A stretch of 64,000 nucleotides of DNA from Blasia pusilla (taxonomy: Eukaryota > Marchantiophyta > Marchantiopsida > Blasiales). A program made the translations under genes and the position numbers. The DNA lies in assembly GCA_050084515.1 (NCBI GenBank), contig CM114272.1, forward strand, positions 8,990,001-9,054,000. The letters run 5' to 3'. Under the pieces are notes generated by a model that worked only from the letters and a program-made list of their open reading frames with translations, did not search any database and had not been told where the DNA came from. Below are positions 23,721 through 35,117 of the stretch, piece after piece. How positions within the stretch are numbered: the first letter of the stretch is position 1; every line of letters starts with the position of its first letter.

Positions 23721-23776
23721 TCAAGATCTCTGTTAAGAATGAGAGAACGAGATGCAGACCAAAGGGATGGATTGTC

Positions 23777-24688
23777 TTAGCTGGTGCATAACCATAGGAT
23801 ATGGCTTGTAAAGCGAAAAAGGCTAAATAATTGTCTTGACCTTAACTTCATATAATCTGAAGAAGAGCCAATACTAGGAAAGAATCCCCGAAGATACAGA
23901 AAAAGAAAGGGAAATATTATTGTTTCTATGGTTATCCTCTTATCATTGGAAGACCTTAATGAGTCTGTCAAGAAAGGTTATCTATAATTGGCCTCATTTA
24001 TGAAAAATATACAGCCGTTATCAAATATATCAGAGGTATTACTTCTTTGAACGAGTATGGAATAAGTAACATCCTGTAAAAATTTAAGCTCTGGCTTATA
24101 TGGATCATGGGACATGCTCTGTGCTACTTGGCCTTTACTTTGGGATCATTTAACAATACTATCTACTGCAGTAGAAGGTAGAACGACCAGGAGAGCATAT
24201 GCATTAGGCAACTCAAGTAAGCACGTATAGTCTTTGTAAAGGTGGTTTATCTGTAAATTTATGGCCATAATCTCTGTCAGACCTGTGATTGTGGCTTGAA
24301 GATCATGGATACTAGTAAATTCCAAGTTCCATGCTATGAGAGGCGAGTCTATAAGTGATGCTACATTGAAAAATCCCTTGTGGAACCCGTTATACTTTTT
24401 TATAATGTTAATACGGGAGTCAACTATTGACAATAGCTAAAGATGAAGGGGATTAACACCTATAATCTGCTTGATATAAGAGGGTGTCATGTAGACATTG
24501 TGTGAAGTCCTGGGAGCTATAGTGGTACAAGGATCATAGGCATAAAACTCACATGTCCTGGGTAGAATATAGTTAGTTAGAAAACCATTACGTAAGGCAT
24601 ATGGAGGGTACTGAAATATAGAAATTGTGGACATGCGGTCCTTTGGAGTGGAATGCTTTACAGTTCCACAATAACCACAACACTGCAT
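23777..24688 (-). pseudogene. Helitron N-terminal region, decayed
   Basis: Upstream of Rep on the - strand, the sequence reads IETIIFPFLFLYLRGFFPSI and LRSRQLFSLFRFTSHILWL, matching the segment before the Rep domain in plant Helitrons (usually FPWLFP and then SRLLNVDGRF). A further fragment contains LELPNAYALLVVLP (about 24.2 kb), and the first has CGYCGTVKHS (about 24.67 kb). The element's 5' TC and 3' CTRR/hairpin ends were not found. Confidence 0.6.
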
Positions 24689-24699
24689 TTGTGAAATGA

Positions 24700-26920
24700 T
24701 AGATGAACATGTTAACTCCCATTTAGATAGTAACTAGTCAGCAAATGACCAATAGTAGGCAACAGGTTTACATGCTAACTGATTTTCCAAGGTGTGCCTA
24801 TTACAAGCCCTCTACCTAGAAATATGTAGGCGAGATTTCCTACATTTTCAAGAAAGTTGTATTTCTACTTCTAATTGGGCAGACAGAAGTAGAAGCATTC
24901 CTTGCCTGCAAACATATTGGAGCTTTATTCTCTAATATCTATAATGTTTGATCGGAAAAACAAGATGAATGAGCAAGCTAATCATCCATGGAATTATTTT
25001 GACTAATGTGTTGTTAAAATATAGAGTCAAGTGCACTAGCTAGGAGAAAAGTTGAATAGGAAGTTATATCTTAGTGTATGACGAGGCCAACAAATGTGTG
25101 CAGGAAGCATGAATACACAATATTTAGATACAAAATGAGCAAAGTAGTATGTAAAACTCCAAAATATCAATGAAATATATATTGAACATACTTGTTCTGG
25201 TAACGGCTGGCAAGGTCTAAATACTTATCACGATCTGCTCAAATACTTGTGGAGGGCAAAACATAAATTATTGTAAAGCATGCATAAACTCATTTATTCA
25301 TGTAGCAAGCAGTAGGACTGAACATTTAGAGGATGGAAATAATATGATATACAAAGTAGGCTTTCTTGCCTCATGTGCGGTCGATATTCTGACAAGAAGA
25401 GGTCAAGTGAAGGGAGATGATGTTGCGTATCAGAAGCACTCGTTGGTCAATTATTGTCACAATGAATAGCAAACTGGAACGTAATGTTGTAATAATAACT
25501 GTGTGCGATTAATAAGAATTCATAGTCAATGGGTTCGAACATCCGTTAACTTCCTCTAAAGTGTACCAAAGGGTGATTACTTTTAGGTGAATTAACTCGA
25601 CATGTTAAGTTATCACCAATGGCAAAACTTTAGAAGAACATATCAGTTGTGTCTACTAAAATCCAAAAAATTTCAAGCTAAAACAAAGAGAAGAATGCAT
25701 ATGCAGGCAACTCCAAACGAAGTGTCCTATTGTCCAGTAGCATTGAAAATAGAGTTTCAAGGAGAAAAAGTAATTGATCGAAGACGTAAAGGGGTATATG
25801 ACGGAATAAGAGCACTGTTATTGTGAATTCTGCCTTGGTTTATGTAAGAAAGTGTGCTTCTAAGGAGAATGAGGTTCAACGCGTCGTCACAGTGCCTCGA
25901 GTAGGAGTCTGGTATGTGCGGAGGCCGATAGTGCGTGGATATTCGAAAGAGGGAAAAAAAGATTGTTCATCGGGATGAACAGGCTTAGTAGTACAGAAGG
26001 AGCTTCCAGACTAAATATCCAAACCGGTGAAGTGGCGAGTAACATATACACATTAAATACTTGAAAAGAGATACAAAAAAATCTAGATTTTGTATTTCAC
26101 ACATGTAATCGAGATGAACTAGTGCTATATCTAGGACTTTCTGTGGAGCATTGATCAATGTGATGGCAATGTTGGATGGAAGAAGGAGGGACATGTACCC
26201 TAGACATGGCTGTGCTCAAAAGGAATAGGAGGCTGTTGATGCATATTGGAGAATATCCTTGCTAAATGATGGTATTGGGAAATTGTTGTCTCACTTATGG
26301 TTATAGTCTGGGAATATGAGGATAGAATGACATGCCCTCTAGAGCAGCTTTATGATCTCAAGTGTGCCGGGGGGGGGGAGCCTATCTGGGTTATTACTGC
26401 TCTGCGTAATAACGCAGAGAGGTTGTTTAGGCGGGTTGCCTGTTTTCAAATATAAGAGCATATATGGTCGGTTGAGCAATCGAGTAGGAATTACATGCAA
26501 AAATTAGTCACAACCAATAGAAGCTTGCGAGTACTGTAATACATCGAGTGAACGAACACATGAGGCTTTGCCACTCAGAGGAGCAGATCGAGTTGTAATC
26601 GCGACTAAGATGAAGTGTCGGTGATGAGCGTGTTAGACAATCAATCAGAGACTCAGAGACAACGAAAGATAAGTGTGGCACCTGCTGATGCACTGAGACA
26701 AGCGTCTATAAAATAATTCCAATCTGTGTACCCTGAAGGATTCGGGATTCTATATTTAAAGAGACAACTAATCCATAACTATGAAGATGAATATAAAGGA
26801 ATGTGAAGTGGAGGGCCAATGAAGTACCTGTATGAAATGGAGTAGACTCGAGGATAGAAGCAAAATGTGAAGAAATGTGAGAGAGATAGAGATGTAGTGC
26901 AGATGTTCTCGTAAGTTAGA
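24700..26920. other. AT-rich DNA, no gene seen
   Basis: No reading frame above about 75 codons with recognisable content. A run of nine or more G lies near 26370. It may include the unrecognised 5' end of the Helitron. Confidence 0.4.
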
Positions 26921-26924
26921 GAGC

Positions 26925-27080
26925 TAACACGCCTGCAAACGCGGACACTGCGGGGCCATGACCGAAATGAAACTCTGAGGTGTAGAACGAGGTAGAGTGT
27001 GAACACGCCTGCAAACGGAGCCACTACAGGGCTGCGAGTGAAATCAAAGTGAGACGATGAGAGCAAGGTAGAGCGTGACC
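26925..27080. repeat. two imperfect tandem units of about 75 bp
   Basis: ACACGCCTGCAAACG begins both units, at about 26928 and 27003. They continue in parallel through GGACACTGCGGGGCC against GAGCCACTACAGGGCTG and GAACGAGGTAGAG against GAGCAAGGTAGAG. Confidence 0.6.
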
Positions 27081-27319
27081 TCACTTGCGCTTCCTCACAG
27101 TGGGCAAGAATGTAGATAGGGCACGAAGGAATGAGAGAGGCCAAAAGCTAGTGCAAAGGTTCTTCCTGATTTGTAGAACGTGGAGGTGAGCCCAATTGAG
27201 TACGCCAATCCGAACGGGAACCTGAACGTATGAACGAGAGATGGAAATGGAAGCGTAAAGTAAATGGTGAAAAGTTGCGTTAGTACAGTAAGCGAGTACA
27301 TAATCGAATACAAGTTTGA

Positions 27320-27620
27320 GCGCAAAAAGACTGAGAAAGAATCGGAAAGATTGGATGTGACAAGAGACAAAGACATGCACACATCAAGCCCGTCGTAGCA
27401 ATGCAAACTACGCTCGAGCAAGAGGTGAAGAGGTAGGTGTAGTGGAAATCCTAGAACTTGCTTCAGACCAAACACGAGTGAATAAGAAATATGAGCGAAA
27501 GAAAAGATAGACCAACAAAGAAAGAATGAAACAGATTGAATGTCACAAGACGCAAACACGGGCACACACCAAGGCAGTCCTAGCAATGCCAACAAGTACG
27601 TTGCATCGACAGGGACGGAG
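27320..27620. repeat. diverged direct repeat, period about 185 bp
   Basis: Two related stretches start at about 27360 (ACAAGAGACAAAGACATGCA) and 27545 (ACAAGACGCAAACACGGGCA). Both run on through CACCAAG/CATCAAG and TAGCAATGC to an AGGTAGGT sequence. They lie in a long - strand open frame that I do not regard as a gene. Confidence 0.5.
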
Positions 27621-27898
27621 GTAGGTCTAATGCTAACACGAGCGAAGGAAAATAGACGACGGTGAAGTGGTGCCACGCAATCAAGGAGATGTAAGGCCGA
27701 CAATAAGAGTGACCAAATGCGAGATGTCAGAGCGTTGCCATCGGATGGTATCAAAGCCTCCACATAATAGGGATGCACACTTGGACATGCACAACGAGCT
27801 TAGAGAAAAACGAGGCATACACTAGGCACACACCTGAAGAGCGATTATTTAATCAGCCCACATGTAGAGGCCGTAACAAGGTTAGAAATTACCCTCTT

Positions 27899-27982
27899 AC
27901 CATGGATACATATACATAATTTTTTTAATGGTTCGAATGGATACATATCCATTTGAACCGTTAAAAAATTCATATCCATGGT
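27899..27982. repeat. imperfect palindrome (hairpin or small MITE-like element)
   Basis: The left arm ACCATGGATA...AATGGTTCGAATGGATA and the right arm TATCCATTTGAACCGTTAA...TATCCATGGT are inverted copies with a few mismatches and a 7-8 bp length difference. The loop is only about 4 bases. The whole sequence could fold into one long stem. Confidence 0.75.
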
Positions 27983-28382
27983 TGAAAACCTGCATAGTAT
28001 CTTGCATTAGGAATCGCCTTAAAGGACGATGATAAATGGATTCTCCAAGGTGAATCGAAGATCATCCATCAATCCGAGAGAGAGAGAGAGGCGTAAGGAG
28101 GATCCCGGTCTCTCTCTCCAAAACCACCAAGAAGGATGGGCCCTTTGTGAGCTAGAGAAGATTTAGATAAGGAGCCAAACTAGGTACAAATGTTTCAATT
28201 ATGCCTATACTATCTCTACATGCCACGTGGACCAATGTCTACAACACGATTGACAGGTCCCCGCTGGTGACGCTGCCGGGTAAGAAAGATGGGTTCGGGA
28301 GAAGGCAGCGGAAAGAACGAAAGATCGAGGCAAAACTCCTCTCAAATGCACAGTGAATTGAATTTTCTCCGAGTTTACTTCA

Positions 28383-28676
28383 TCATCTTACGAGCCGAGC
28401 GCCATCCTTACTCTTGGCTGAGCTCACGGCCTCAGGTTTCTCAAAGAGCGCTTCGGATTTGAAACGCGACGTGGCTGCTGGTCGAGACGCAATTCTTTCA
28501 AGTGCATAGACAACAAACAACTCGGAGTTGAACCTGTCCTCTGGAAGTTTTTCTTCTCTGAGAACCGCTATAGGAATCGAACCTTTTCTCTCAAAGTCTC
28601 TCTCTGAGCACCGCGTGTTGTGGTGGCTTCTGAAGTGTGATCTCCCGCAGAGCACGTATTCTTTCATGTCGAACAC
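28383..28676 (-). CDS. unrecognised short ORF, 97 codons
   Basis: An open frame of 97 codons in less AT-rich DNA than its surroundings. It contains an Arg/Lys/Glu-rich segment and RFNSELFVVYALERIA, and resembles no family I know. A pyrimidine-CAG lies just upstream of its first codons on the - strand (at 28683), so it could be a 3' exon of an unseen gene or the 5' part of a transcript. The only evidence is the open frame and composition. Confidence 0.2.
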   Translation of the reverse strand: MFDMKEYVLCGRSHFRSHHNTRCSERDFERKGSIPIAVLREEKLPEDRFNSELFVVYALERIASRPAATSRFKSEALFEKPEAVSSAKSKDGARLVR

Positions 28677-28699
28677 TGTGGGGATTCAAGAGCGAATCG

Positions 28700-29774
28700 C
28701 TCACAGGTATCCGAGCAGTTCCCAGCGTTCACCCAAGAACGGAGATTCCTTTGATATCTGACACTGCGAGATGACAGCTAACTGCATATGTGTATCTTTG
28801 CGTCATCCAGCTTTCACCCCGATGAGAATTTCCAAGGATCATCCACTGCGCTTGACATGTAACAGTCGTCCTTGGCAAAGCAATTCCGACATCGCTGAGA
28901 AATTGGGAACCCATAGCTCGAGTGTTTGAAGACCTGAATCACCATCAAGCGCAACGAGAATCTGGCGAAAAGATCCAGTCGGTGTTGCAATTCTCTATGT
29001 AAGAATTTACACGCACAACTCGAAATGATTGTTCACGTGGTTTTGCTGTCAGATGGGAAGCAGGAAAAGTTTGATTGGATCTTACGTCCTCCACTTTTGT
29101 CTGCCTCACACACTTGTATGTCTGCACAGTACCTCGCGGCATTCCGATTAGTGATGCATGGGATGGATATGTGACAGTCGGTCAATTCGATTCGCTCCTT
29201 GGTCAGTCAAACTGTCAGGTAAAGCTAATGCTTGTACATGGACGCTTCGATTCCTACTAATATCTTTCCACTCATTACTTTGAAGATAAGCATCTTACAT
29301 TTTTGGATCGAGTGGGCATAATTTAGCAGGCGAGAACCTTGGTGGAGCGGCCTTACTCCCTTACACGGCATCCGTCTGGATCACTTGCAGGCAGTAGCTT
29401 TTCTTTGAGACTCCGAGTATTACGAAGCAAGTACGGTTGTTGCATATCTGTATTGGGAGTAATTTGACACAATAACGAAACAGCCATATAATGTTCCAAG
29501 ATGTCAGATAAAATTCCGGGCAACACAATTTAACGTGATCTACTCCTTTTTGCAACCTACGGATGGGCCTCTTCAGTGCACCGCAGCGTCTGCTAACAGG
29601 TTTTCATCTCGTGCTTTTTCTTGCTATTTCTGAATGGAGATCATCTGTCGCCGTAATACAAGCCGCTCGATATTAAGACTTTAAGATCATGGATCTGAAA
29701 GAGTCGCTTGCGTTGAGAATAACTGTCATGTTTTTCTCTAAACAAGGTAAAGTACACTCGGTTGATGGACAGGA
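28700..29774. promoter_or_regulatory. upstream region of the sirtuin gene
   Basis: About 1 kb without a convincing gene. The last part must hold the sirtuin promoter and 5' UTR. I see no clear TATA box. Confidence 0.3.
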
Positions 29775-32714
29775 ATGGTCAGCCCGTTTCGATGCAGGTG
29801 GTTGGCCCTAACCAGTCTTTGTGGTGAGTCGCGACGCCACACACCTGTAGCTGTTCGTTTTGCTTCGCGGCTTCTGTACGTTCAGGCAGGAGACGCAAAT
29901 GAACCAATCGTTAGCACGCACGCGGTGAAGAAGACAGAGCTCGTACCCGATGCAGCTCCACCGAGTGACCAAGAACTGCAGGAACTTTATCAGTTTGTAG
30001 AGGAAAGGTGACTTGTAATTCTGCGTCGTAAATTGCTAAGGAAGTCAGCAATTTTTTGCGAGTTTTTTTTATTGCCGCTGACATTATTTCAGAGGGTGCA
30101 CCTGTCAACTGAGATGGAAGAAGTTTAGGGTATGATTTATGGTTTGCCATACGTTTAGTTTTTTTTGTAATTGCAAGCCCCTCACAACAATTTATTGGTG
30201 ATGCCAGTGGCAACCTCGTGGTCATCACCGGCGCTGGTATCAGTACTGAGAGTGGAATACCTGACTACAGAAGGTCTGAAGATCTCCCCATATCTCACCA
30301 TGAGACAGACTTAGACTATGTGATTTATGAATCGTGCGGTATGTTATGTGAAGCGCACCGCACAACTTGTTTCTCAAGTATGAATCAAGGAAATGATGTA
30401 TTGTCCACGGGGACCCAAACGGGCGTTGGGACATCGAGAAACTGGGAAGTTGCCCTCTTCTTCACATGAATAGTTCTATGCGTTTATTTGTAAATGTTGC
30501 TTCTCCATCCTCTCGACGCATCGTTCATGAGCTTCATGGATAGGTTATCGTAAACAATATATTTTGTCTAAAACGCACATGTTTGGAGTCGTGTCCAACC
30601 AAAGATCTAAACGGATCATTTGAATTTTGACTTTTGGAGCGGACAGTCCACATGGAGCCTACAGCACTGGATTTAAGCCAATCACTCATCAGGTTGCCAC
30701 ACCCTCCATTCTATCTGTACACGCAGTCTTTATTCAGTGTCTAGTAGCTCTTGCGTATAGAAGGATGAGAAATGAATTAGCCGGTTGTGGTGGACGTTGT
30801 GTTTGGTCTTCTAAGACTCCGCAAGTTGATACTATTGAAATGAATAATCGGGAATGCAGGAATTCATCAGGAAAGCTGCAACACGCCGCAGATATTGGGC
30901 CAGAAGTTATGCAGGTTGGCGACGCTTTATTGCAGCACAACCTGGTCCAACGCACCGAACTCTGGCACAATTAGAGGCAATGGGTCGGATTGTTGGTATG
31001 ATCACACAGAACGTGGATAGGTAAGAGAGCCCCAAGAGGTTTCTTTTAGATAAGTTTGCAATTGTGTTATAGAAAAACATCCAATTACTCTCAAGAGAAA
31101 CTTGTTTCCAAGAAGGCTACCCTAAAGCACATTGACACTAATTTTCCTGACGTTCAACTATATTTTCACAATTGTCTCACTCCTATTGGAAGAGTTGCTC
31201 AACTTGCTTAACCCTCAAAAAGTCGAGCAACTCTTCCAACAGGAGGAATTTTGATTGGACCAAACTCCGAGATCTTCTTCGGGGAGCCGTTTTAACACTG
31301 TCTGCTTGCATGATGGCTCCATAGGTTGCACCACAGGGCAGGAAGCAATCCTATCGAATTACATGGAACAACACACAGAGTCGTATGTCTGGGATGCGGC
31401 GATGTAACCAATCGACATGAGTTCCAAGATCGTGTCTGCCATCTAAACCCAGAGGTTGTCCCTGGCCGTGAGTTAATGAGCGAATTATTCTTCTGCATCT
31501 ATTTAAGTTAACTTCCAGATTTAGAATAGAAAAAGGAAATCTTTGCTTTTCATCCTCCCCAAGTATTTTAGACTACTTGCATGAGGCTCTCTACATTGAT
31601 GTGCTTAATGGATGCTGGCAGTTTAAGTCTTTAATGAAGAGAGAATGATATTTTTTAAGATTTGGCAGTGGGCACTTGCTATAGAAATGTTGGATAAAGG
31701 TGACCCTGGTAGCAGTGCATCCTTTGGCATGAGACAACGGCCTGATGGCGACTTAGAAATTGACAGCAAATTCTTTGGAGAAGGCTTCCAAGTTCCTACT
31801 TGTGAGAAATGTGCTGGAGTCCTTAAACCTGATGTAAGAAACGGTCCAAATCCTTTACATTTGGTCGTCATTTAATCATTCTTATGTTATGCGTAATCTT
31901 AAACATTCTGTTCTTTCGCCAAACATGGGGTATGCTTTTGTAATCCGTGGATGGTAGATGAAGAAACATGGTGCAGACTATTGCTTCAGGTACTAGCGCA
32001 TGCATACCCAAAAAATCAACAGGATATTCATAATTACTCACCTAGGCATATCGAAAAAGTGTCTCAAAACAGAGAGAAGTCCTTCAATCAGTAGTTCTTC
32101 CCTTTTGCAAGAAGACCCATATTGTTTTAATATTGTAGATGATGGGCTCTCTGCATATTTATCAGTTACGATTTCATCCACCGCAAACATCTAGTGTCAT
32201 TCAAGATCTACCTTCTCTATGGGTGGTTCTCTAGGTGGTCTTTTTTGGGGACAACGTTCCGAAAGCTAGAGCAGATGAGGCGATGCGCATGGTAAAGTCA
32301 AGTGATGCCCTGATGGTGGTGGGATCGTCTCTTATGGTCATGTCAGCCTTTCGTCTCATCAGGTAATGGTTACATGGCTCAAAGTTTGTTGTTTGGTAGC
32401 TTCAGCGTCATCTTGTGCCACAGTCGGTCTTTTTGACAAGAAGGATTATGCACTAGCAGACAGTACAATATCTTCTCATGAACTGAACTGTACGCTCCGG
32501 CAGAGGCAGAAACTAGCTACACTGGAGTCCTGTTTTTCACTTTGATTGAATGTCATCACATTATCAGGGCTGGATGTGAGAAAGGGGTTCCTCTCGCGAT
32601 TATCAACATTGGACCAACGAGAGCCGATGACCTGGCATCATTAAAAATTGAAGCTCGGAGTGGAGAGGTATTTGTTGCTATACCATCCTTATGACCATTT
32701 AGGTGCAGAGTTGA
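29775..32714 (+). CDS. SRT2: class II sirtuin, SRT2/SIRT4-like, 9 exons
   Basis: Exons: 29775-30007, 30208-30273, 30647-30692, 30860-31020, 31325-31454, 31669-31833, 32235-32362, 32568-32667, 32703-32714. All introns are GT-AG with matching phases, giving about 346 aa. The Arg-rich, acid-poor N-terminus suggests a mitochondrial presequence. Motifs: VITGAGISTESGIPDYR (NAD+ binding), SPHGAYSTGFKPITHQ, GMITQNVDRLHHRAGS with the TQNVD motif, LHG with the catalytic His, zinc Cys pairs CLGC and CEKC, VGSSLMVMSAFRL, and AIINIGPTRAD. Order and wording match plant SRT2 throughout. The enzyme removes acyl groups from lysine using NAD+, and plant SRT2 has been placed in mitochondria. The last exon meets a TGA four codons in (32712-32714), about 20 codons earlier than expected. 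Either the protein is short or the copy carries a late nonsense change. Confidence 0.92.
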
Positions 32715-35117
32715 CCCGTGCTAAAAAAAGTTTACGAGGACATCTTATCCAAGAATCTTCTGCCTAGACTCAGCTTCGTCTCTCCTAGTTCATCGTCAAA
32801 TGACCTGCAGCCTGTGGATCTATTTTCTTTCTCTGGGTTATTAGTTTCGAAGGCGTGGTTATTGCACAATCAAAATATCGATGAGTAGTTTGCTGGACGT
32901 GTAGAAATACGGTGGTTGAGCTCCTTTTTGGCCACGATTGTACGTATGATGCTCATGTTAGGAGAACAACAAAAGAGAATGGCATGAAGATGAATGATCT
33001 CATAACTTCTCCAGCCCTGTGGCATGTCTCAAGTAAAGCAATCTCGATGGAAGATATGGAGATAAATGAGATTTCCGTCGGTGATTTGTCTAATTTCATC
33101 AATGAGAACCTCATAGTTTCCATTGAAGTTTGGGTTTTGGGGAATATTCCTCATTTCCAACTGTCCTCTTTTGTGAATAGACACTGACGGGAAATAGTTC
33201 TTGCAGATTTTGTCAAGGTTGTTCAAAATGGGCTCGATCGAAATTCCTGTGGGCTGATTCAGCGATCAGTGTTTGAGAAAGGATTGAAGGCGATGAGAAC
33301 TCTGCGGTCACTGTTAAGTCAAAGCCTTCAAATTTGGAGGCACTCATGACAAGTGCAGGAGTAACAGTAATTAGTGTTCCTAGAACTGTATTGTTAATTG
33401 GCCTTTTTTACGTTTACTTTCCTGGAGGCGTTTCCGGACCTCAAGGTAAGTGGTAATGTGCATGCCAACTCCACTATGATGAGTTTAGAAACATCAATTG
33501 AATCGCACATTTTTTTCCAAATTATATAAAAGTAAGTTTGAAATAATTTCACCACTGTCCAAAACGAGGAGATCGCATCCTACTCATAATAGGGTTTTAT
33601 TGATCGTAAAATATCTCCATATTAAATTGTCTCTTTCCGGAATCGAAACCCTTCTATTAACAGCCAATTTCCTTCGGCCCCTTTTTAGGCACCGGAACTG
33701 AGTTTTCTCCCACAGCTGATGGGGTTGGACTGTTTTCCAGGTCTGTGTTTCCTTTCCATGGAACTATTGCACCTCTCGTATTCTCACTTGTCTTCACCTG
33801 GTTCTTTGTTTTCGCACTATCCGTTCGCTTGGTACAGCCACCCACGTTGTCATCCCACAGATTCATTTTTTGTCATATACATGTTTACTCTACTGTATCC
33901 CTGATCATTCTTTGTTTTCACCGATACCATTTACCATACCATATTTTGACGTGGACTTGACGTTGCTGTCGACTGTAATTTTAGTCATTGCTTGTCAAAG
34001 CGCGAAGGGCTGCGTTTCTTAAAGTCATTCGGACACTTCGACTCACGGAAGGTATCGCTTAGGAAGGTTATGCTTTCTTCCGTTCAGAGTCGATTTCATC
34101 GTTACGTCTACGCGAGGGACTATCGATTGGGTAGAATCAGGTAATACGAAAAGAAGGGTGATTTGCCTATATTGGGAAAAATCTAAGAGAAGGTCCAATA
34201 TGTCAACTAACGCATATGCTCGGCACACTGATTTAGTAGTGGTGACAATCGATTCAATTTATTCTGCGCGCTTAACCGAGATGGGGGATTTTTCCTGTAG
34301 AACGAAAATTTTCTGACCACGCATTGCACTAACCATACGTTCTTCGGAGGCAAGGATGATATTGTTTGCATTTCTTACGTGGCAAAATTCGAATAAAAGT
34401 GGACGTTGCCACATCTGAAATTTCAGTGATATGCTCAACTGCTGAAACCTTTCAGTTTACATAGGGATAATTAATTTCCCTCTCTTGTTTGGGGCTAGTA
34501 CACCGTTCGCATACTTTCACTACAGTTGCCAGATTAGTGCCATGGTCAGATTTGCAAGTCCAATTTCACGGTGATTAGTGCCATGGTCTCTAGTGTGAGA
34601 TATGGCACATTAGCAAATGCTGTACGGATGTTTCAATCCAGCGTCACTGGAAAGGGAATGCCAGTTTCCTTGATTTTGAAACTTGTCTACTTTGGCGACA
34701 AGCAGTGGTAAACATTGGGAACGTTTCACACTCAACAAAATAGCCTGTCTACTTTGGACAGATGTCATGGGAACTATACCACTAGTTGATGAACGTCATT
34801 CACCAGATATAGTTCCAGGGAGATGCGTACTATCAAGTATTGAAAGGCACGGACATGATACTTTGTATTGAGGTAGCAACAAAATGGACGGAGTATGAAG
34901 CTCACCTAGAGGCAAGGCAACATGGGAACTTACCAGGAGATGCCTCACATAATTTCCATGCCATCTACGTCTCTCCTTTCATGGAGAATCAGTGGCATTG
35001 AACCAACTCCAACAACAACACTCATACAAAACTCTACCCAACCACAGCTCTTTAGAGAACGCTAACCAATAACCTCAGCATTGGCTCTGAGATAACGGTT
35101 TCCTTTGGTGGAAGAAA
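32715..35117. other. intergenic region between sirtuin and SCAI, no gene seen
   Basis: The first 175 bp keep an open frame past the sirtuin stop (VLKKVYEDILSKNLLP, to a TAG at 32886), as expected for its former C-terminus or 3' UTR. After that I find only short frames. It probably contains the 3' UTRs of both convergent genes. A SCAI exon could lie at 34-35 kb if the donor-like GTAAGT at about 35163 is used. Confidence 0.4.

Noticed and set aside
27095-27778. 227-codon open frame on the - strand, rich in Leu, Ser and Phe
   Set aside because: It overlaps diverged tandem repeats, shows no motif, and its hydrophobic content follows from pyrimidine-rich strand composition.
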